A stretch of 64,000 nt of DNA from Gonapodya prolifera JEL478 (taxonomy: Eukaryota; Monoblepharomycota; Monoblepharidomycetes; Monoblepharidales; Gonapodyaceae), in contig KQ965837.1 in assembly GCA_001574975.1 (NCBI GenBank), positions 1 through 64,000 on the forward strand, written 5' to 3'. Below the pieces are notes generated by a model, which worked only from the letters and a program-made list of their open reading frames with translations, did not search any database and was not told the origin of the DNA. Positions 1-10,690 of the stretch are shown piece by piece. The number at the start of each line of letters is the position of its first letter. Position 1 is the stretch's first letter. Made by a program: the position numbers and the translations under genes.

Positions 1-15
1 CTTTATCAAACAAAA

Positions 16-215
16 ATGAAACCGAGCCGGGTCCGAGTCCGAGCCGGGTCAGGGAGACGAGTCCGAGTCCGAGCCGGGTCAGGCCAGACGAGTACGAGTC
101 CGAGCCGGGTCCAATATGTCCGAGTCCGAGTCCGAGCCGAGCCAAGAATCGGACTGCTGGTGGTCCGAGCCGAGCCTACTCCAGACTCGGCTCGGCTCGG
201 CGAGTCGGAACACTA
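16..215. repeat. Degenerate GC-rich tandem repeat
   Basis: The hexamer-like unit CCGAGT/CCGAGC with GGGTC spacers (for example GTCCGAGTCCGAGCCGGGTC) recurs imperfectly, and the last part turns into the inverted form CTCGGCTCGGCTCGG. The repeat lies inside what looks like the body of a DNA transposon. The short open frame across it is low-complexity Arg/Val/Ser-rich text and is not taken as a gene. Confidence 0.75.
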
Positions 216-477
216 CACAATTCCAAGTCCAGATGCTTATGGGCAGTTCCATTGCATTGAGGTGGTGAACTCTGGCCTGGACGCAGAGCTTGCAACTGAC
301 ATGTCAGAATCCCTCTTTGCAAAGTAGGATGAGACAGAGGGGAGGGATGGTGTACCTACAAAGCAGAAGTACAGTATCAAATGTAAAACCAGAAAAACTT
401 CAAAAACAACTCACCAGCTTGCAATGCTGCATCAATTGGTTCCAAATCGGATCCATCCTCCTCCAGTAACCAAATCT

Positions 478-1126
478 TCACTTTTTCTTGCCTGCTGCAA
501 GTTCCTGTTGTGCCTTCATAACTGCATCGCAGATGCTGACGGCATGGGTACTGACAGCGACTTGACCCTCAAACACCACACAGGCAACGTCCCATAAAGG
601 GTACCCATGTTTGTGGATACTCTGGACTCTCCTGTACTCCTCATCCTTCTTTCCATGCGTACTACATTCTGCAATGGCCTAAATTGAGTGGGAGAGGGAG
701 GCCAACACATTTCAATACAATCACTCACCTGAAGTTCTTCCAAACTTCATCATCAACCAAAATCCAACAGATTTGACCATCTCAGCTCCAAACACTCTTG
801 GCCTTGAGACGCTTCCATGTCTTGTAACTCTGCTGAAGCTGGTGGTAGTGAGTCTTGAATTGGTCCACTGTGTATGTGACTTTGGCAATGGCATTGAAGG
901 CAGCCCCAGAACTGTCCCAAGCATCCAACTTAAATCCAGCCTGACCACGCTGACCCAGTTGGGCTTGCTGTACAAGGCACTCCAAGAGAAGCCAGTTGTG
1001 ATCTGAACCTGTCCAGCTAGCATGGGATGCCTTGCTGGCATTCTGGGGAGTTGCCTTGGTGTCAACGTCACTGATGTTGCATGCCAGGACGGGTGATGTG
1101 GCCTTTTTGGAATGGGAAACGTTCAA
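478..1126 (-). pseudogene. Myb/SANT-like DNA-binding protein of a DNA transposon, decayed
   Basis: Read from 1126 downward, the frame gives a Myb/SANT-like domain of the kind shared by fungal and plant Harbinger accessory proteins. It starts ASWTGSDHNWLLLECL, then QFKTHYHQLQQSYKTWKRLKAK, then VDDEVWKNF. After a probable intron (about 669-728) comes GYPLWDVACVVFEGQ and a stop at 478-480. The family motif order (W...LL..L, L...YK..K.L, D..VW..., H.....FPLWD) is kept. The frame is interrupted by an in-frame TGA at 779-781, and the phase across the intron does not match, so it is probably non-functional. Its expected role is binding the transposon ends with the transposase. Confidence 0.6.
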
Positions 1127-1382
1127 TCACTTTTGTGATAGATTGAAAAAAGTGGCCCTGACCTCTCTTTCTATTTCTCTACAAACTGCTCTATAAAGAC
1201 CTCTATAATCGACGATTATAGAGACACCAAACGGGTCCTGTTGAGGAATTAAAGAGATAGGGCATTGTAGAGCGTTAAAGAGCCTCAAATTCTCTATTTC
1301 CCAATTGTAGAGCTGCACCAAACTCTACAATTCCTCTACCTCTATCTCAGGCCAAAAAGACTTTTTGAGGCTCTTTCATTGG

Positions 1383-1411
1383 ATTATAGAGGTGTACCAA
1401 ACGCGTCCTTA
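1383..1411. repeat. Transposon terminal sequence plus TTA target site; similar copy at 1214-1238
   Basis: The end GATTATAGAGGTGTACCAAA leading to CGCGTCC|TTA is nearly repeated internally at 1214-1238 as GATTATAGAGACACCAAACG leading to GGTCC. Between them are further inverted blocks built on CTCTATAATC/GATTATAGAG. Either the end carries subterminal repeats or a shorter related element is nested inside. TTA at 1409-1411 is read as the target duplication. Confidence 0.5.
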
Positions 1412-1881
1412 AGTAATGAACTAAGGTGAACCTTTTCGCTGGCGACGACTCGCAGAGTTCAACCGCGGACCCTTCTGAGGCCACAGCGCAACGCAAGAGT
1501 ATCCTCACGCCGAACACAGCCCCAGGGAAAATAGCGAATATGTAGCGTTACCGGAATGTTCAATTACCGGAACGTAGCGATGGCTGTCGCTGAGGAAGAT
1601 TTGGTGCCTCCGTATACGGAATCGTCGCTTGGCAGTTTCCAACCACGAGAGGATGCCAAAACTCCGCTGCTTGTCTTAAACTCGAATTGATCGACCGTAC
1701 CGGAGGTATTGAATTCTCCCCTGGAATGGAGAAAGGCCCGCACCTTCGGCCCGTTTACGGCGACGAACCCGGAACAAGTGACGTCGCGCTCGACACGGTG
1801 GGCTATCACCCCGGAAATTGTTGGCTATCCGCGAACGAAATTGAGATCATAAATGTTGGGCGCCACCTGGATTTCAGGTGA
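1412..1881 (+). pseudogene. Truncated 5' duplicate of the LiaF-like gene at 3023
   Basis: From about 1412 the DNA is collinear with 2866-3170: GAACTAAGG, a GACGACTC block, then the start region. The ATG at 1582 gives MAVAEEDLVPPYTESSLGSF, matching MADLEEDAVPPYTESPPCSF of the 3023 copy. Similarity continues to the IDRTGG/IDRTGE motif, where the frame shifts and then runs to a stop near 1881. No LiaF-like domain follows. It is therefore a promoter plus N-terminal fragment of a duplicated host gene, bounded on the left by the transposon end. Confidence 0.6.
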
Positions 1882-2125
1882 GCCGGACGCAAGGCTTACA
1901 ATTTCGAGACAGATCTCCAAAGCAACTTGAACATTGAAACTCAGGAACCGATACTTTTTTTTTTTTTTTTTCTTTGGCTTACATAAAATATAAACAGCAC
2001 GATACGACATAATTCAAAAGATCCACTCTACAATCGTCCAAATCTCACTAATTTAAAACATGTAAATCCCTAGTCTGGTCACACGCTTACCATCATTGGC
2101 AGTCTCTCCCCGGTCGCCAATCCTT
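1882..2125. other. Intergenic, with an oligo-T run
   Basis: No gene is supported here. A run of 17 T lies at 1955-1971. It could be the trace of a minus-strand poly(A) insertion, but nothing else supports that. Confidence 0.4.
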
Positions 2126-2816
2126 CTAATTCGCCTGCACACTGGTCCCACCCAGGGTGGCGAACCCCTTGACCGACAGGGCAGAACCATACGGTTGTTC
2201 CGGGTACACCATGTTCGAAAGTGGATCCGCCGAAGAAACCACAGTACACACGCCTTCCACGGACTGCCCCCCGCGGACCTTGGCGTCCTCCGCACTAATC
2301 ACGTCGTTGGAGAACCCCCCCATGATGGCGCTGCCTGATACATCCATGGGCATGTTGGGTGGGACGTGGATTGAGATTCCGCCCCTGGACCGGAACGAAG
2401 AGAGAAGAATATAGTCTTATTCTAGTGATGTGGCATCGTACAAGAACTGATCAACTCACAAGACTGTGTAACACTCGATCTCCGTAACGCCACCGGGCTG
2501 CAAAATCCCGCCCCTCAGGTCGATATCGACACCACCCAAAAACGAATACGCGACGATACGTTTCGGAATCACTTTGCCCTTGAAACTGGCGTTTGCTCCG
2601 GAAAGAATGGCGCGGTAGGTTTGATCGTCCCGGTGGACCGGGCTGTATGCGAATCCGGGTGGGGGGAATGGAACGGCCGGAATGGCCGGAATGGCTGGGA
2701 TGGATGGAATAGCTGGTGGCAGTGGGACACCAGCCGGTGGGACGAAAGCGTGCTGATCAACAATGGTGTACGGGGGAAGAGTCGGGGAAGGGCGATTGCT
2801 TTTCGATGGCGGTCAT
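2126..2816 (-). CDS. LiaF/YvqF C-terminal-like domain protein
   Basis: Two exons are read: 2816-2460 and 2384-2126, with donor GTGAGT and acceptor GGTCCAG. The N-terminal part is Pro-rich and disordered, with the repeat PAIPAIPAV. The remainder resembles the C-terminal beta-rich domain of bacterial LiaF/YvqF (cell-wall antibiotic response). Marks are SFLGGVDIDLRGG, GGVTEIECYTV, GGISIHVPPNM and DVSGSAIMGGF, the alternating Gly-rich strands of that fold. In bacteria the domain works at the membrane with the LiaS sensor kinase. No such partner or membrane segment is visible here and the fungal role is unknown. The ATG at 2816 is out of frame with the domain by one base at a five-C run (TCTTCCCCCGTAC), so either an assembly error or a different first exon is likely. 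It lies head to head with its paralogue at 3023. Confidence 0.6.
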
Positions 2817-3022
2817 TGATGATGATGTGTGGTGTTTAGAATGGTGGTGGCTACGTGCAGAGACTCTTAAGTATGCCTGAACGAACTAAGGCTGTTGACG
2901 ACTCACTTGCGCGGATTTCATCCAGGGGTGCTGTGGCCGCACAGCACAACAACACGCAAGACATACTTGAACCCACCACAGGCGAATAGGCAAGACCGAA
3001 CAGCGAAAACCGGAGCCTAGCG

Positions 3023-3735
3023 ATGGCAGACCTTGAGGAGGATGCGGTCCCGCCATACACCGAGTCGCCGCCTTGCAGTTTTGAACCTGGAGACGATACC
3101 AAAACTCCACTGATCGCCTCAAACGAACCCGAACCAATCGATCGTACCGGAGAGATGGAATCCTACAGTGATGGCTCCGCCCTAGTGGCTCAAACAACTG
3201 GGTCCGATACCAACCCTGAAGAACAGGCGTCGGTTCTTCAAAGCAGAAGGGATGTCAAGAACCTGTTTTCCGCCTTCGGGAGCGTCGAGACTCGGCTCAT
3301 ACGGAAGGTTGTCGCAGCGAGCGATTATGGGTGCAGTCATAATTGATCTATGCGGAGGGATCTTTCAAGCTGGAATCACGGAGATCGAATGTTTCGTGCT
3401 CTTGTGAGTTGATGCCATGGAGAATATGGAGGTGATGCGTCCATAAGAAATCCCATAAACTCCTCTCGTATACGTATCATGCAGGGGTGCCATCATGGTC
3501 GTTGCTCCAGGGGACTTGGGAGGTTGACGTATCGGGGTCAGCCATTTTCGGCGCCATCGGCAACAGTCGAGAGTATGACTCTCTCCAGTCACAATCGGCG
3601 CTCCAGCTGGGTGCTCGGGATGAATCAGCGACGACAACATGGCCATTGCAAGCGAAGGAAGGTACAGCAAACCGATCGTGGCTGAGGGGAAATGTGCTTT
3701 TTGGCGCTGTCTCAGTCGAATCCCCGTTGTCCTAA
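3023..3735 (+). pseudogene. LiaF-like paralogue, frame-disrupted
   Basis: The start MADLEEDAVPPYTESPPCSF matches the fragment at 1582. The domain follows in pieces: IMGAVIIDLCGGIFQAG and ITEIECFVLL, then after an intron (donor GTGAGT near 3403, acceptor ATGCAG near 3485) GAIMVVAPGD and EVDVSGSAIFGAIG. These align with VDIDLRGG, TEIECYTV and MDVSGSAIMGGF of the minus-strand gene. Frame changes of one base are needed near 3322 and near 3510, and the C-terminal third has diverged (stop at 3735). It is probably a decaying copy, although two indels in a draft assembly could also be sequence errors. Confidence 0.5.
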
Positions 3736-3915
3736 TGGAGGGGAGGGCAGGGGAAATGGCCATTTCCAGCGTTTGATCTTCCGCTCTGGAGTGCCCCTCA
3801 ACCACCATCTTTTGTTTTGCTCATTGCATGTATTTTGTTACAATTCATTTCATCTGTTTCCCTTGTCTTGTTTTCGTGATCCATTTGCACAGAATCCACC
3901 CATCCAAGCCCCAAC

Positions 3916-5676
3916 ATGTCGTCCAACCCCGACGATCTCCCTACCACACTTCCCGACGACATCATCCTCTGCATCTTCCGCTTCTGCTCCCTCGACACTC
4001 TGCGATCGTGCTTCCTCGCATCCCGCCACTGGAACTTTCTCCTAACACATCACGCGAGCGCGGCTTGGAAACGGATCTGCGCGGCCAGATGGAAGTACTG
4101 GAAGAGAGGAATTCCGCGGCTGATCGATGGGCGGCTTGTGGTTGTCGATGAGGATGGCGAGGATGCCGAGGGTGGGTCGGAGGATGCACAGACGTTTGAC
4201 TCGTTCTGGGACGTTTTCCTTTGGAGAGACGCCACGGTGAGCGTTGCAGACATTATACGTGACCTTATCGGGGGAATGACATGAACCGATTGTCCTCCCA
4301 GGACCGCCGAGTGCTGAAAATTCTCTCAGAGATCGGGATGGCACAAGGACCCGCAATGCGGCTCAAAGTCGAAATATCCACTCTTGGAAAAGACGCCATT
4401 GATGTTTTGGACTGTGCTTTGAAGTCACCTGGCCCAACTGGTATGTGCCAAAAGTCGAATCCCAAGAGGTGACTAACTCCCTAAAACCCCCGCAACGACA
4501 GACGTCCGGCGGTCATTTGCCGCCCGAGACATCCGAAGCCACCTCCAGCGCAAAATGATCATCGACCACTGGCGCGCCTTCGGTGGTGGAATGCCCCCCG
4601 AAGAGCGTGACAAGGTCCCCATCGAAGACATGACCTACCTGTTCTCGCTCTTTGGGGACTCGGCGCTGGACCCGGACTTTGTCAAGGTCTCATTGGATAG
4701 ACTGGCAGACGGTGTGCGGAGTTTATTTCTTCCCGAGCTCACGACTTTGGAGAAAGCTCGGGTGATTTGCGATTACTTGTTTCAGGTGAGTGACCGGTCT
4801 AATCCACGTTGTTTACTTTTTTTCCACTCACATTGTTACGTTTTACACAGAGCAACCGATTCTCCGGAAACGTCGAGAACTACTACCACATCGACAACTC
4901 TCTCATTGACCGAGTGCTCACAACGGGGAAAGGCATCCCCATATCGCTCTGCGTCGTATTCAAGGCTGTGGCTGCCAGGTGTGGCCTTCATGTCGATATC
5001 ATTGCCTTTCCTGGACATAGTGAGTGCAGCTCGTGACAAATCAGCTCTGTCATTAACGCCTTGGTTTCTGTACGGAACCTCTGACCCGAAACCCTCTTGT
5101 TTCACTCGACCCAGTGCTCTCACGAATCACAGATCTCACTCAACCACCACCCAACCACCACATCTACATCGATGTTTTCCATGGCGTCAAGATGCTCACC
5201 GCATCGGACATTCGTGAAAGCCTGGCGGCCAATATGAACGTGACCGACGACACACTTAGACAACCGGCCTCCCCGATCGATATCCTGACGCGCATATGCC
5301 GAAACATCTTGGGCGCGGCCCAGCGCGTGGACACGAACGAGTCGGATACGTTGTTGTACGGGGCACTATGGGCGATGCTGTCACTGGATATGAGGTGAGC
5401 TAAAGAGCACGTTTGCCGGCTTCAACGGCAACCCTCGCTCCAATGATGTTAACATGATCTTCGCTCAGTCAGGCAGACCGGCGCCTCCGCGCAATGCTAT
5501 ACCGATACCTACTGACAGAAAAGTTCTCACTCGACATGGGGCTGGCACTTGAACTGGAGGATGCGATCGAAAGGTGGAAGAGTGAGAGCGGTGTGGGCAA
5601 TCTGCCCATGTTTAGTTCGCTTCGGGTCGCTCTGGCGGAGTTCATGAATGAGCGGGTAGCGCTTGGTGAACCGTAG
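3916..5676 (+). CDS. F-box protein with transglutaminase-like domain (FBXO21-like)
   Basis: Six exons: 3916-4236, 4302-4440, 4502-4785, 4851-5019, 5115-5394, 5469-5676, all with good junctions and phase. An N-terminal F-box (LPDDIILCIFRFCSLDTLRS) would bind Skp1 in an SCF ubiquitin ligase. The centre carries the SirB1/transglutaminase-like fold seen in FBXO21: LTTLEKARVICDYLF, RFSGNVENYYHIDNSLID, TGKGIPISLCVVFKAVAARC and HIYIDVFHG. The YccV-like hemimethylated-DNA-binding domain that often ends FBXO21 relatives is absent. The substrate is unknown. It is flanked upstream by the accessory LiaF-like locus and downstream by a convergent kinase gene. Confidence 0.85.
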
Positions 5677-6172
5677 TCAGGCGCGAAGACGAACGGCGAA
5701 AGTCACAGTTCGAGATCGCTGCAAATGTAAAACGAAAGATTAGTAGTTAAATGAAGTAAATGAAGTAAAAGAGTAGAATGTAAATTCTTGCAGGAGAACG
5801 ACGTCTTCCCAAATGATGTTGACGCTTGAAGTCGAATTATGCCTGTCAAGACGAAATGGTGCCCGAAAGACTAAAGGCAAATTTCAAAGAATGCTATGTA
5901 CAATGGTTTCTGCCGCGGTACTGATAAACTGGAACAAAATTCGAAACAACGTCCGAAGGAGATATGTATAGCACAACGTCATCGAACGATCCCATTGATG
6001 ATTGATCTGACACCCCCATCCAACACACTGAGCCCCTGACCATTCACAATCGATGTTCTCCAAATTCATGAAATGGGGATAGGATACTGAAAAGGAAATC
6101 AAAATTTGAAATGGGTTGCCTGGTCCTCATCTTGACCTGGATGTGCCACGGAGCTGTAATGAGCACAGCAGT
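5677..6172. other. Convergent intergenic region
   Basis: This is shared 3' flank of the F-box gene and the kinase. It holds an AT-rich stretch with repeated AAATGAAGTAAATGAAGTAA. No further gene is seen. Confidence 0.5.
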
Positions 6173-8384
6173 TTACGAATACCGCGGTCCTGTCGGTGTA
6201 GCCCATGACTCCCGGAAGAACGGGTGCTTCAGGGCCTCCTGAGCTGTCAGGCGCTTGGTCGGATCATACTCTAGCATCCGTTTTACAAGATCGAGGAACG
6301 TGCCGTGTTCGGGTCGAATGGTATACTTGAAGCCAGTATTCCATGAGTCAAACCATGCTGCAACGGATCAGATGTGACTCTGCAACTCACGTTCAACGGT
6401 TTCAAACCCTTGACGAACTTCCTGCTCGCGCGAGACACATGATCGTTGGGAAAGTCCACTCGGGCCGATTTCGTGAAGAGTTTTCGTGCACCAGCAGGTA
6501 AGCTTGCAACGAATCGGGAAGAGAACGATCCAAGAATGGCTTCCATCATGGCCAGGTGCTCCAGATTCTGCAATCGATTCCACTTTCAGGAGGGCTCCAA
6601 TTGGGAAGGGTGTCGGCTACACTCACGTCGTGGGTTTGAAACAGAGCTTCGCCGGTGTATAGCTCGACAAGGATGCAGCCGATTGACCAAATATCACACG
6701 GGTAAGACCAACCCATGTCTAAGCGCTGTGTAAGCTGGGAACAATGGTAATTTCAATTGCAAAAACATACTCAGAATGATTTCTGGAGCGCGGTAATGTC
6801 GCGTTGATACGACACTCGAATGATATTCCCCATCGAACGTGGCCGACCCGAAATCGATAAGCATCATCTCTGGGCTGAGAAGTACCTTGCGGTTCTGCCC
6901 CGGGAACTTCTGAGTCAGGAATTGTAAACCTGGGTGAATGTCCACATCACAATGCGCTAAAGAGGAAAATCTCACAATAGATGGCTCGAGTGTACAGTCT
7001 GTCCGATGAAGCATCATATTCTCCGGCTTCAAGTCGGTGTGCACCAGTTTCTGCGTGTGCATGTGCGCCACCGCACCAACGAGTTGCGAGGCGAAAGCAC
7101 GAACTTGCGAAAGGGGAAACGGGTTGAACTGGTTGTCCTTCATGAAGTCGTAAAGGGACTGGGAGAGTAGCTCAAAGACCATGCAGATATGGTTCCGGTG
7201 CTCGAATGTATCGAGGAGGTGGATGCAACGTCTGGGAAAGAGGACAGGAGCCGGCGGTCAAGAAACCGCGTGGACGCACAAGCGTCTGAACGACACAATG
7301 CCCCCCCTCGCTTGCGCACGGGGGCAACGCATGGATGATCAACGGACCTGCTGTTCATTGGGTCGGATCGCTTGAGGTGCTGAAGTACCCTTAGTTCAAT
7401 CTGGCTTGCATCGCGGTACTTTTGGATTGAACGGATGATCTTTATCGCGCAGTGGCTGCGTCGAACTTGATCCCATGCCCGCACGACCTTGCCGAATGTG
7501 CCTTGGCCGATAACATCCATTATGATGTCTGCAATGGATGAAACGACGTTTGCATGAGAGAAAGTGACGGGCAACAAAGCAACCACCAAAAAGTACACTC
7601 CGAGATGGAGTGGAAGGATGTCTTTCGGGTCTCAAAGCGCGAGGGGTGTTCTTTCCTGAACCCTCCCACATATCCACACAACCATGAGAGATCCTGAACG
7701 CCCTTGGGTCAAATCTGGGCCAAATCTACTCCCGTTTACTTCAACGTATAGTTTCCTTGTCGCGCGACTGATAATCCAGGTCCTTCCCGCCTATGGCCAC
7801 GAATCCCTTGAATGTGCAAGCCACGCGACCACTCACATCTTTCGTTCTCCCCCAGCGACGTCTCCGGCGTACAACTGTAATGACCGTCTGCGTCATCACA
7901 CGAGGCCTTTTCTGGTACGGGTGGCTGGACCGTGCGGGGGTCGACATGTCCCTGCCCAACGGTGTCATCCACCCTTCGCCGCTTGGCCGGTTGGGCGACC
8001 GGTCGACCGAACGAGACAGCTGCTCCAGAGTAGATGGCGCTCTTGCCCGAGCCGTTGAATACTGCCGTCAAGTGGGTGGATTCGATAGCCCTGGAGCGGT
8101 TTACGAGGACTGAGCTGTAGCCATGTTGGGTAGGTTCCGGGGTGACCAAGTCGATGACCTCTGGCTCCCGGTACGGTTCCGGCTCTCTTCGTCGCTTATA
8201 TCGGTAGCTGGAGTGGTTTGACGGCGCTGCGAGATACGGAGGGTCTAATCCCGGGGGATTGAGAACGGAGGGCACGGTGGGCTCAGCATCACCCGGAACG
8301 GAGGCCGGAGAAGGCTATCACACGCTTCGTCTCACCTCTGGGCAGCTCGAGAGGATAAGTTCGGGTGAGGACGGACACTGACAT
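6173..8384 (-). CDS. LAMMER/CLK-type dual-specificity protein kinase
   Basis: Start is at 8384; exon 1 is 8384-8336, exon 2 is 8244-7837, exon 3 begins at 7528, and several short exons follow to the stop at 6173. The N-terminus is disordered and basic. All kinase motifs are present: glycine loop GQGTFGKVV, the VAIK-type lysine in CAIKII, catalytic loop [31 protein letters not shown] and DIWSIGC. The family signature reads [10 protein letters not shown], with Ala replacing the usual Arg of EHLAMMERIL. These kinases phosphorylate SR splicing factors and act in the nucleus. The HTDLKPEN loop and the DDADGHY lead-in to the domain are also LAMMER-specific. The 308-bp second intron is long for this window. 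Confidence 0.9.
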
Positions 8385-8602
8385 TGCCGGCGGGGCTGCG
8401 GAGGCGTGTTGAGAAAACGTCTCAATCCAGAAGTGGCGCGGCACCCAAAAATCACCCCCAACAATACCACTCCGGGACATTCAGGGAAAGTCTGCTCTGT
8501 ATCTCGGTTCATTGTACAAACTTAATACAATCAATTTCTCGTTTCACCGGAGCCACCCCAAGTGATACCCTTCGCGCAATCGCATTACTGGCTCCCTCTA
8601 CC

Positions 8603-10690
8603 TCATTTCATCGCCTTCTTCAGTGTCTTCTCTATAAGCTCAAAGTCATCTGTTGGTAGTGGCCTGATTTCCACAGAGAAGTAGTTTGAGATTTCTTCCA
8701 TCACCCGTCGACTCCTGTCATCGTGAACGAAGTTGACGGAAACACCATTCCGACCGAAACGACCCGTGCGACCTATACGGTGACTGGCGATACGGTTGTG
8801 TGAGGTAGTATTGAGCATGGCGTGGGTTGGTTTTAAACTTTCATCGCTTCACATTCTGACACGAAAAAACTTACAGGTAAGTCTCCGGATCCGGCTGTCC
8901 CCTCTCCCCCGTCGGCAAGTCGTAGTTGATGACGATCGTAACCTGAAGCACGTCGATACCTCGGGACAGCACGTTGGTCGAGATGAGCACCTTCGCGCGT
9001 CCCGCTCGAAAGTCGTCGATCACCCGGTCACGATCGTCAGGAGTGAGCTGACCATGGAGGGCAGTGACCTGGAGCAGATTACACGTTTGGATTCCATGTG
9101 AAGGGCTGCTGAATTCGAGCGAATACAAACCTGGTGCCCATCAGCTGACATACGTTGTGCGATACGGTCGGCAACATCTCTCCGCTGCGGGAATATCATT
9201 CCAAATCAACGCTGGCACTTCGTCGGGCCTCCAGCACCACGCCACTCACGTTCACGAAAATAATGCTCTGCCCCACCGTCAACAACCCATAGAGGTCATT
9301 CAGCATCTTGAACTTCTCTTCGTCGTCTCTGCACTGGAAGTAGAACTGCTTGATGCCCGCGACGGAAAGCTCCTCTTGCCGCAGAGTGAGCTTGTTGGAG
9401 TTGGGTGCCATGCGTTCGGCGAAGTCGCGGACTTGCCGCGGGAAGGTGGCGGAAAAGAGCGCGACTTGGACGGGTTGGGTTCGTGGGATGAGGCTTGTGG
9501 TGTCGCAGGGTGAATTAGAGTGACGTTGGTGTGCGTCGCCTTTATGAGAACTTACCCTCGAACGCGCATGCTTTGATCCCCCATTCCCTTTGGTGGGCGA
9601 AAGCAGAGTTACGGCTATTTGATGCCTTTGGCAACATGGCACATGCACGGAGTGAACATACCTGAGCGTTGAGCATGTCTTGAGGAAAGAACAGAACATG
9701 TGAGTTACGAGAACTACACAAATCAATCGATTCATCCAGGCCACTCACTGTCCGCCTCATCCAAGACAAAAATTTTAACTTTACTCATGTCAACCACTCT
9801 CTTCCGTTGCGCTGCGTCAATCACCGTTCCTGGAGTCGCGACCAAAATATGAGCGTCGACTTTCACCCCCGCCGTCGTGTCCTTGAGCGCTTCTTTGACG
9901 AGAAGCGCTGCTTTAATCCCAGAGAACCTCCCCAAGCTCTCCACGACGTCCATGATCTGCCGCGCCAATTCTCGAGCGGGAGCGAGGATAACGGCTTGCA
10001 AGGAAGGGTCGGTTGGGTCGACTCGCGACAGAACTGCGAGAGTGAAGGTGGCGGTTTTCCCGGTGCCAGATTGGGACTGACCGATGAGGTTTTGGGGTGG
10101 GTCGTGGAGGAGGAGGGGAATGGCTTTTTCTTGGATTTTCGAGGGCGCTTGGAAGCCGGCGGCGAAGACTCCCTTCAGAAGCTCGGGGCGTAGGTGCATG
10201 TCCTAAAAACGAATGATAGGTTTCGGTCATTGAGACTTGGTAGTGGGGAGGTGACAAAACACAAAACTTCCGCCAAAAATCTAAGGCAAGGCTCTGGGTT
10301 CTGTCCCTATCACGAGGACTGCAAGCCCAAAACCTCGAGCATGTAGCAGGGAACGTTCCACACGAGAATCCTTCACCAGTTGTGGTCTCACTTGTCTTTT
10401 CTTCCCCACGGGTTGAACCGATTTCGATCTCCCAAGTCATCCAGCCCTTAACTGTCGCTTTTCCCGTCGCCCACGCCAATTCCATTCATCCACTTCTTGG
10501 CTGCCCCACGCTCTTGGATCCCCCGATCGTCTTCAGGCCGTTTTTCGCCACTCACCGTGAACTGACTCTCTCCCTTGTAAAGTCCTCCGAACTTCTCCAT
10601 CATCTCGGGATTCATTTCGACCTCTACCTCGAGCCCCTCCTGCGGGCCCAACCGGGAGCTAGCGGACGCCGCGACACTGAGATCCTGCAT
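8603..10690 (-). CDS. DBP5: ATP-dependent RNA helicase Dbp5 (DDX19)
   Basis: This is a DEAD-box helicase that remodels mRNPs at the cytoplasmic face of the nuclear pore during mRNA export. Exon 1 (from 10690) encodes MQDLSVAAS... to SQFT. A roughly 340-bp intron follows, then [17 protein letters not shown], the Dbp5-type lead-in. Motifs in order are Q-motif [13 protein letters not shown], Walker [44 protein letters not shown] and [11 protein letters not shown]. The DEAD box is followed after an intron by DMLNAQ and [10 protein letters not shown], matching the Dbp5 signature after the DEAD box. It ends [10 protein letters not shown] at 8603. It is head to tail with the kinase gene (218 bp apart). 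Confidence 0.92.

Larger units (their letters stand above)
1..1408. mobile_element. PIF/Harbinger-like DNA transposon, right-hand part
   Basis: The right end reads ACCAAACGCGTCC followed by TTA. Its reverse complement, GGACGCGTTTGGT, resembles the terminal repeats of PIF/Harbinger elements, which duplicate TTA on insertion. Inside lies a Myb/SANT-like gene on the minus strand, the second gene such elements normally carry. The site CTTAAG just outside is preserved uninterrupted in the paralogous sequence near 2865, which supports a real insertion boundary at 1408/1409. The left end and any transposase gene lie before the window. Family assignment rests on terminal pattern, TTA and the Myb-like gene, not on a visible DDE transposase. 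Confidence 0.55.

Noticed and set aside
1825-2010. Lys-rich short ORF on the minus strand
   Set aside because: The lysines come from the oligo-T run at 1955-1971; it is a simple-sequence artefact.
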